A stretch of 10,711 nt of DNA, taken from NCBI GenBank assembly GCA_002405525.1, contig DHLY01000060.1, forward strand, positions 21,295-32,005, read 5' to 3'. Shown piece after piece: positions 6,046 to 10,711 of the stretch; the stretch's first letter is position 1, and every line of letters begins with the position of its first letter. Source of the stretch: Proteobacteria bacterium UBA4656. Lineage in GTDB: Bacteria > Pseudomonadota > Gammaproteobacteria > Xanthomonadales > Ahniellaceae. The notes beneath the pieces are model-generated. The model saw nothing but the letters and a program-made list of their open reading frames with translations. It was not told where the DNA came from and did no database searches. The translations under genes and the position numbers were made by a program.

Positions 6046-7329
6046 TCAGTCCGCCACGCGTCCGTCGCGCTTGAACACGACCCCGCCCTTCATCACGAAC
6101 GGCACGGATTCGAGTACCGACACGTCGGCGGTCGGGTCGCCGTCGACCGCCACCAGATCAGCGAGGCGTCCGACCTCGATTGCGCCAAGGTCGTCGCGGC
6201 CGAGCGCCTCGGCGGCGTTCAGGGTCGCGCTGCGGATCGCGTCGACCGGCGACATGCCGTAGGCGACCATGGTGGCGAACTGGCGCGCATTCTGGCCGTG
6301 CGGGAAGATGCCGGCGTCGCTGCCGAACACCATCTTCGCGCCGGCGCGATGTGCGCGGCGGAAGTTCTCGCGCTGGATGTCGGCGATCTCGCGGTCCTTG
6401 CGCAGGTTGTCCTCCAGCACGCCGTTCTTGCGGCCCTCTGCCTGCGTGTACTCGGTGTTGTAGATGTCCATCGAGAGCCATGCGCCGTGCTGCTTCGCAA
6501 GCCGGATTCCCTCCTCGTCGATCAGGCTGGCGTGCTCGATCGTGTGCACGCCGGCGCGGATCGCGTCCTTGATGCCCGAGGTGCCGTGGGCGTGCGCAGC
6601 CACACGCAGGCCCCACATCGAAGCTTCGTCGACGACTGCCTTCATCTCCGCGTAGGTCATCTGCTGCTGGCCGGGCTCGGTGTTGCGCGAGAACACGCCG
6701 CCGGTGGCGCAGATCTTGATCACCTGTGCGCCGTACTTGCGCAGGGTGCGCACCGCCTTGCGTGCTTCGTCGGCGCTGTCGGCACTGAAGGCGTTCTTCT
6801 GGTCCATCGACGGCGGGAAGTAGGTGCTGTCGCAGTGGCCGCCGGTGGCGCCGAAGGAAATCGCCGCCGTCACCACGCGCGGGCCGCGCACCTTGCCCTC
6901 TTCGATCGCCTGCCGCAGGCCGACGTCGTTCCAGGCATCGGCGCCGACGTTGCGCACGGTCGTGAATCCGGCGTGCAGCGTGCGCTCGGCGTGCGGCACC
7001 ACCAGCACGGACCAGAACCGGTCGCTGAACCTCAACCCTTCGTAGCCCCCATATGTGGGGTCGCTGTCGAGGTGTACGTGCATGTCGATCAGGCCCGGCA
7101 GCAGGGTCTTGCCGGCGAGGTCGATGTGAGTCGCGCCTTCGGGCACCGGGTCGCCCACCTTGCCGACCGCGGCGATGCGGTCGTCGCGCAGCACGACCTG
7201 CGGCGCTTCGACCAGTTTGCCGCTGCGCACGTCGAGCAGCCGTGCGGCGGTGACCACGGTGTCGGCGGCGGGTGCCGGCGCGGCGAGGACGGCGGCGAAC
7301 AGGGCGAGGCAATGCGGCGTGTGCGGCAT
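6046..7329 (-). CDS. Exported metal-dependent amidohydrolase (possible dipeptidase)
   Basis: A 427-residue protein of the amidohydrolase superfamily. GGAG lies five bases from the ATG at 7329. Residues 1-22 are a signal peptide (LALFAAVLAAPAPAA), so it acts in the periplasm or beyond. Expected metal ligands are visible: His84 and His86 (DMHVHLDS), Lys205 (QVIKICATGG, the probable carboxylated lysine), His246 (VAAHAHG), His266 (TIEHAS) and Asp338 (FGSDAG). The frame around the barrel (GKTLLPGLIDMHVH; GRLADLVAVDGDP near the C-terminus) is typical of the imidazolonepropionase-like/prolidase-like group. Characterised relatives of this group, such as the Caulobacter Cc2672-type enzymes, hydrolyse Xaa-Arg/Lys or Xaa-Pro dipeptides, so a peptidase role is likely but the substrate is inferred. 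It follows the acylase gene after 75 bases on the same strand, so the two may share a transcript or have separate promoters. Confidence 0.88.
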   Translation of the reverse strand: MPHTPHCLALFAAVLAAPAPAADTVVTAARLLDVRSGKLVEAPQVVLRDDRIAAVGKVGDPVPEGATHIDLAGKTLLPGLIDMHVHLDSDPTYGGYEGLRFSDRFWSVLVVPHAERTLHAGFTTVRNVGADAWNDVGLRQAIEEGKVRGPRVVTAAISFGATGGHCDSTYFPPSMDQKNAFSADSADEARKAVRTLRKYGAQVIKICATGGVFSRNTEPGQQQMTYAEMKAVVDEASMWGLRVAAHAHGTSGIKDAIRAGVHTIEHASLIDEEGIRLAKQHGAWLSMDIYNTEYTQAEGRKNGVLEDNLRKDREIADIQRENFRRAHRAGAKMVFGSDAGIFPHGQNARQFATMVAYGMSPVDAIRSATLNAAEALGRDDLGAIEVGRLADLVAVDGDPTADVSVLESVPFVMKGGVVFKRDGRVAD

Positions 7330-7342
7330 GGCGGTCTCCGAC

Positions 7343-7360
7343 GACGTACGTCACAGTATC
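7343..7360 (-). promoter_or_regulatory. Palindrome and -10-like site before the amidohydrolase gene
   Basis: On the minus strand, GATACT (7355-7360) resembles a -10 hexamer and is followed by the perfect 10-base palindrome GACGTACGTC (7343-7352), which would cover the transcription start and lies 13 bases before the ATG. No matching -35 was found, so an internal, regulated promoter is only a possibility. Confidence 0.25.
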
Positions 7361-7404
7361 GCGCGCTGCCTGGGGGATGCACGCCGCGCCGCGCGCGGGC
7401 TCGA

Positions 7405-9786
7405 TCAGTCGCCGGGTCGCAGTTCGAGCACGTGGGTCGCCGGGCCGGGCAGGAACGGCGTCGGCGCGCCGTCTTCCCAGTCGCGGTGGCCGGCAAGGTA
7501 GAACCGCGACAGCGGATGGCCGCTCTGGCCGCCGGGCATGTGGAAGTAGCCCTCATCCTCGTGGCCGGGGGCGACCACCATCCGCTGCGAGGCGCCGAAC
7601 GCAGGGCCTTGCACGCGCGGCATGGCGGTGTCGCCGGGCAGCGCGCGGACGGGCGCGTCGAGCAGCCAGCCCAGCCCCGGCACGGCGCGCGACAGCGGAT
7701 GGCGGATCGCGCTGGTGTTGCGCTCGCCCCAGGTGCGGGCGGCGAGTCCGCCCGGCATCGGGGCGAGTTCGTCGACCACCCGCTTCGCCGCCGCGCGCAG
7801 CAGCGCATCCCAGTCGACGTACGGTGGCGGCAGCAGGTGCGCGGGACGCTCGTTGACCAGCCGCCACACCGCGCCCTCGGCCTGCTGCAGCGCCGGCAGC
7901 CGGTAGCCGGGGTCGGCCGGCGTGCGCAACGGCGCGGCAAGTCCGTCGAGTACCGACGCCGAGACGGCAAGGCGGAAACCGCGCACCAGCCGGTAGGCCA
8001 CCGCGTTCGGCGTGGCGCGTTCGTCCCAGGTCTCGGTGAGGCGATCGAACCCGGCCAGCGCCGGATCGTCGCCGGCGGCGTGCAGCGTGGCGCGCAGCAG
8101 TTCCCACCAGCGGCGCAGGAACAGCGTGCGGTCGTCGAGCTGGATCGCGCGAAGGTCATCGGCGGCGAAGCGATCGCGGGCGCGCAGCCCGTCGCGGATT
8201 TGCGCGGCGCGCGCGCCGAGCGCGTAGCCTCCGTCGCCGATCAGCGCCTGCACGGCCCCGGTTGCCACCCGCGCGTTGGCGGTCCAGATGCGGCCGTCGG
8301 CGGGATCGACGATGCGCGGCTGTGCGTCGGCACCGAGCCAGCCCTGCCAGCCGGCGCCGGCTGCGCTCCAGTCGGCGGGCGCCTTCGCATCGGCGCTGCC
8401 GCGGCGCGGGATCGCGCCGGCGATGGTCCAGCCGATGCGGCCCGTGCGGTCGCCGACCACCATGTTCTGCGCCGGCGAGCCCGCACGGTGCGCCAGCGCC
8501 AGCGCGGCGTCGAGGTCGCGCGCTGATTCCAGCGCGTTGAGGCCGAAACCGACGGCGTCCGGATAGTGCGCGGTCCAGACCAGCGCCAGGCTGCCCAGCG
8601 CGTGCCGTTCGTGGACGATCGGCCCCCACCGCGTCTCGCGCACCAGGATCTCGACCGGGTCGGCGCCGGCGACCGCGATCGTCTCGTGGTGCTCGACCAC
8701 CCGCGCCTCGCCGTCGGGCGTGCGGTAGCGGCTCTGCGCCGAATCGGTCCACTGCACGGCGACCCAGTCCAGCCAGTCGCCGTAGGCGTTGGTGAACGCC
8801 CAGGCGATGTGGCCGTTGCTGCCGACCACCACGCCGGGCACGCCGGGCAGCGTCACGCCCTGCACCTCGACCGGCGCGCCGTCGGCGCCGGGGAAGCGCA
8901 GCCGGGCGCGGAACCAGATGTTGGGCACGCGCAGGCCGAGGTGCATGTCGTTGGCGACCAGCGCCGCGCCGGTGTCGGTCAGCGCACCCGCGACCGCGAA
9001 GTTGTTGCTGCCGATGCCGAGGTCGCCGCCTACCGCCGCGCCGTGCCCGAAGCGGCCCGCCGGCAGCCGCCGCAGGTCGACCTCGTCCGCGCCCGGCAGC
9101 GCGGGCGGCGAAAGCGGGCCGCCGTCCAGCGGGGCGTCCCATTCCGTCCCCTCGGCAAGCAGCAGGGCGGCCAGCGCGGGCGGGGCCTGGCGCAGGATGC
9201 GCGCGCGGTCCAGTTCGTGCGAGTTGTCCTCGTCCTGCAGGTCGAAGTACATCGCGAACACGACCAGCACCGTGTCCTCGGCCGACCAGGGGCGCGGCGA
9301 CTGGCGCAGCAGAAGGTAGGGAAAAGGCCGCGCGGCCAGGGCATCGAGTCCGGCATTCGCGCCTGCGACATAGGCATCGAGGTCGGACCGCGCGGCGGGG
9401 TCGGTGGCGTCCAGGACGGCCTGCGCGCGAGCGCGGAACCGGTGGACGCGGCGTCGCCGGTCGGTTTCCAGTGCTGCGGTGCCGAACAGGTCCGCCAGCT
9501 CGCCGGCTGCGGCACGGCGCGCGAGGTCCATCTCGAAAAAGCGCTCCTGCGCATGCACGAAGCCGAGCGCGCGCATCGCATCGGTCCGCGACCCGGCCTC
9601 GATCGTCGCCACGCCGATTGGGTCGCGCGCCACGCTGGAGGGCGCGGCGAGACCGGGCAGCGCGCGTGCGCCATCGTAGGCGGGCAGGCTCCGGCGCAGC
9701 GTCCACCAGCCGGACACCGCGGCCAGCAGCGCAAGTGCCACGCCCATCCATAGGACGCGGACGGCCCAGCGGCGCGCGTTGCGCAT
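7405..9786 (-). CDS. Penicillin acylase family Ntn-hydrolase, membrane-anchored precursor
   Basis: A 793-residue protein of the S45 penicillin acylase family, a normal length. The ATG at 9786 has a GAGGGGG site about seven bases upstream. Residues about 10-29 are a membrane segment (VRVLWMGVALALLAAV...) that serves as signal or anchor. The precursor should cut itself between Gly259 and Ser260 (GDLGIG/SNNFAVAG), leaving an alpha chain (to 259) and a beta chain whose N-terminal serine is the nucleophile. Other family marks are ANDMHLGLRVPN (278-289), GVTLPGVPGVVVGSNGHIAW (310-329) and the WTANAR motif (501-506), whose Asn504 is the likely oxyanion residue. The family includes penicillin G/V acylases, cephalosporin acylases and acyl-homoserine lactone acylases (PvdQ, QuiP); the sequence does not settle the substrate. 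Its gene is followed after 75 bases by the amidohydrolase gene. Confidence 0.92.
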   Translation of the reverse strand: MRNARRWAVRVLWMGVALALLAAVSGWWTLRRSLPAYDGARALPGLAAPSSVARDPIGVATIEAGSRTDAMRALGFVHAQERFFEMDLARRAAAGELADLFGTAALETDRRRRVHRFRARAQAVLDATDPAARSDLDAYVAGANAGLDALAARPFPYLLLRQSPRPWSAEDTVLVVFAMYFDLQDEDNSHELDRARILRQAPPALAALLLAEGTEWDAPLDGGPLSPPALPGADEVDLRRLPAGRFGHGAAVGGDLGIGSNNFAVAGALTDTGAALVANDMHLGLRVPNIWFRARLRFPGADGAPVEVQGVTLPGVPGVVVGSNGHIAWAFTNAYGDWLDWVAVQWTDSAQSRYRTPDGEARVVEHHETIAVAGADPVEILVRETRWGPIVHERHALGSLALVWTAHYPDAVGFGLNALESARDLDAALALAHRAGSPAQNMVVGDRTGRIGWTIAGAIPRRGSADAKAPADWSAAGAGWQGWLGADAQPRIVDPADGRIWTANARVATGAVQALIGDGGYALGARAAQIRDGLRARDRFAADDLRAIQLDDRTLFLRRWWELLRATLHAAGDDPALAGFDRLTETWDERATPNAVAYRLVRGFRLAVSASVLDGLAAPLRTPADPGYRLPALQQAEGAVWRLVNERPAHLLPPPYVDWDALLRAAAKRVVDELAPMPGGLAARTWGERNTSAIRHPLSRAVPGLGWLLDAPVRALPGDTAMPRVQGPAFGASQRMVVAPGHEDEGYFHMPGGQSGHPLSRFYLAGHRDWEDGAPTPFLPGPATHVLELRPGD

Positions 9787-9804
9787 GCCCGATCCCCCTC
9801 GGCA

Positions 9805-9829
9805 GGACCGGCGCGGTGCCGGCTGGTCC
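9805..9829 (-). promoter_or_regulatory. Hairpin in the acylase leader
   Basis: GGACCGGC (9805-9812) pairs with GCTGGTCC (9822-9829): 8 bp with one G-T pair and a 9-base loop. On the minus strand it would lie in the 5' leader, ending 18 bases before the ATG and just upstream of the ribosome site. A regulatory role is conjecture. Confidence 0.25.
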
Positions 9830-9996
9830 GGAGTCTAGCGGGATGTCGGGAAAACGCTGCCCGGCATTTCGTCAGAGTCGGCCGCCCGGCGCCGTTCCCG
9901 CGTTGCCCCGCGGATCGTGTACCGGCATGCACGACCCGCCGGCGAGCCGCCCCCTGCTTGCGCGTGGTCTGCGCTGTCGCAGCCCCCGGAGCCGGT

Positions 9997-10024
9997 GAAA
10001 AAGCCCACACCCTGTCGGTTTTTC
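9997..10024 (-). terminator. Weak bidirectional terminator-like stem
   Basis: GAAAAA-G-CC (9997-10005) can pair with GGTTTTTC (10017-10024), with one bulged base and an 11-base loop. The A and T tracts on both sides of a short GC core resemble a bidirectional intrinsic terminator, but the GC core is only two pairs. Confidence 0.25.
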
Positions 10025-10141
10025 CAGTCGCGAGTCATGCCCTTGCGTGCATGACCCGCGCGCGGGCCGTCCATGGCCTGCCTGAGAGGCTGTTCTTCAC
10101 AGATCCTCAGGTCCGTACGCCGGTCACTGCCGCGAGCGTTT

Positions 10142-10161
10142 CGAGACGGGCAAGCGTCTCG
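10142..10161 (-). terminator. Hairpin downstream of the helical-repeat gene
   Basis: CGAGACG (10142-10148) pairs perfectly with CGTCTCG (10155-10161) around a 6-base loop, 48 bases past the stop of the gene ending at 10210. Only AAA follows on the minus strand, so it is a possible but weak terminator. Confidence 0.35.
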
Positions 10162-10209
10162 GGATGGGCATCAGTGCCCGGGACGACGGAGGAAACCGTT
10201 GCCGGATTG

Positions 10210-10632
10210 TCAGCGATCGCCCTCGAACGCCAGGGCGGGCGTCGCGCTGTCTGCGGGCGCCCCGAGCCGCGTCCGCGCCTTGCGTGCGGCGATCGAACTC
10301 GGCATTGCAGTCTCGAGTAGCACGATCAGGCGCAGCGCTTCCGCTTCGTCGCGGGTGGCGATACTGCGGTCGATCGCGGTCACCACCAGCGGATAGAGGT
10401 CGTTCAGGCCCTCGCGCACGCGTTCGCTCTGTGGCTCGACGGCTTGCGCGGCAAGCGTCCACTCGAGCGCGTTGTCGCCCTGCGGGGCGACCGTACGGTT
10501 GTCGGCGAAGGCGGCGTTGGCACGCGCCAGGTAGTCGGCGGCGGCGCTGCTCGACGCGCTCGCGTCGGCCACGCACAATGCCAGCAGCGCCGCACAGGCG
10601 AGCGTGGTGCCGCAACGGCGGATGATGGTCAT
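10210..10632 (-). CDS. Small exported alpha-helical (TPR-like) protein
   Basis: A 140-residue protein starting at the ATG at 10632, with GGAG about seven bases upstream. Residues 1-26 form a signal peptide (hydrophobic 10-22, ending ASA before SS); the Cys20 context does not fit a lipobox. Residues 32-125 read as short amphipathic helices: ADYLARANAAFADNR, GDNALEWTLAAQAVEP, SERVREGLNDLYPLVV, DEAEALRLIVLLETAMP and IAARKARTRL. The pattern 'A-AAF--NR-V-P-GDNALE--LAA-A--P---R-REGL--L' is one I recall from TPR-like segments of envelope proteins in Xanthomonadales, sometimes joined to TonB-like or kinase-like proteins. Here it stands alone. It probably acts as a periplasmic adaptor, but no partner can be named. 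The C-terminal 16 residues look disordered. Its upstream neighbour lies outside the window. Confidence 0.75.
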   Translation of the reverse strand: MTIIRRCGTTLACAALLALCVADASASSSAAADYLARANAAFADNRTVAPQGDNALEWTLAAQAVEPQSERVREGLNDLYPLVVTAIDRSIATRDEAEALRLIVLLETAMPSSIAARKARTRLGAPADSATPALAFEGDR

Positions 10633-10648
10633 GCGTGACTCCGGTTGG

Positions 10649-10674
10649 CGGGACGACCAGCGCCTGTCGTCCCG
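10649..10674. other. Perfect inverted repeat before the helical-repeat gene
   Basis: CGGGACGAC (10649-10657) pairs perfectly with GTCGTCCCG (10666-10674) around an 8-base loop, ending 16 bases before the ATG at 10632. No T-run follows on the minus strand. It could be a leader hairpin, an operator, or the terminator of a gene beyond the right edge. Confidence 0.35.
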
Positions 10675-10711
10675 TCGGGAGACGCGCGCGCCGGCTGGAA
10701 CGCGCTGGGAG

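Larger units (their letters stand above)
9787..10209. other. Intergenic region upstream of the acylase gene
   Basis: This 423-base gap holds no credible gene. A minus-strand frame of 79 codons at 9835-10074 lacks a recognisable motif. Visible structure: a leader hairpin at 9805-9829, an A-tract/T-tract imperfect stem at 9997-10024, and a hairpin at 10142-10161. The acylase promoter should lie here, but no good hexamer pair was identified. Confidence 0.55.

Noticed and set aside
6298..8526. A 742-codon plus-strand open frame across two genes.
   Set aside because: It is the antisense shadow of the amidohydrolase and acylase genes, rich in R, A, G and H, with no motif or ribosome site; the minus-strand proteins carry full family motifs.
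8566..9753. A 395-codon plus-strand open frame.
   Set aside because: Antisense shadow of the acylase gene with low-complexity composition.
7405..9786. Specific naming of the acylase as a quorum-quenching lactone acylase or penicillin acylase.
   Set aside because: The visible motifs are shared by all S45 members and do not distinguish the substrate.
9835..10074. A 79-codon minus-strand open frame before the acylase gene.
   Set aside because: No ribosome site, low-complexity C-terminal half, and it spans the terminator-like stem at 9997-10024.

Overview
The window is GC-rich (about 70% by eye) and carries exported hydrolases typical of soil and water Gammaproteobacteria. A Lysobacter/Luteimonas-like member of the Xanthomonadales fits best: there is a lysyl endopeptidase-type protease with a P domain, a membrane-anchored penicillin-acylase-family enzyme and an exported amidohydrolase. 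The lineage is inferred from gene content and style only. No rRNA, tRNA, CRISPR array, insertion sequence, phage gene or integration site was seen.

Layout from left to right. (1) 1-1002, minus: a secreted PcRGLX/YetA-like protein whose C-terminus lies beyond the left edge. (2) 1003-1758: a long gap ending in two perfect hairpins that follow the next operon. (3) 1759-3125, minus: two exported proteins of unknown function whose genes overlap by four bases (ATGA), with a plausible promoter just upstream. (4) 3126-3955: a long gap with two more tandem hairpins that follow no recognised gene, then the promoter of the protease. (5) 3956-5659, plus, the only plus-strand gene: a lysyl endopeptidase precursor (signal, propeptide, S1 protease domain, P domain), followed by a strong hairpin. 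(6) 6046-7329 and 7405-9786, minus: an exported amidohydrolase and an N-terminally anchored Ntn-hydrolase. (7) 9787-10209: a gap with hairpins. (8) 10210-10632, minus: a small exported helical-repeat protein.

All seven genes have an N-terminal signal peptide or membrane anchor, so the whole window concerns the cell envelope or outside. A simple reading is an exported scavenging set: the protease cuts proteins after lysine, the amidohydrolase may trim short peptides, and the acylase cleaves an unknown amide. The genes are on both strands and mostly separate, so this is a theme and not one operon.

I see no convincing new defence or mobile system. The points most worth a second look are the two-gene operon of unknown exported proteins, the orphan tandem hairpins at 3638-3692, and the protease's tyrosine in place of a mechanistically important tryptophan of its best-studied relative.
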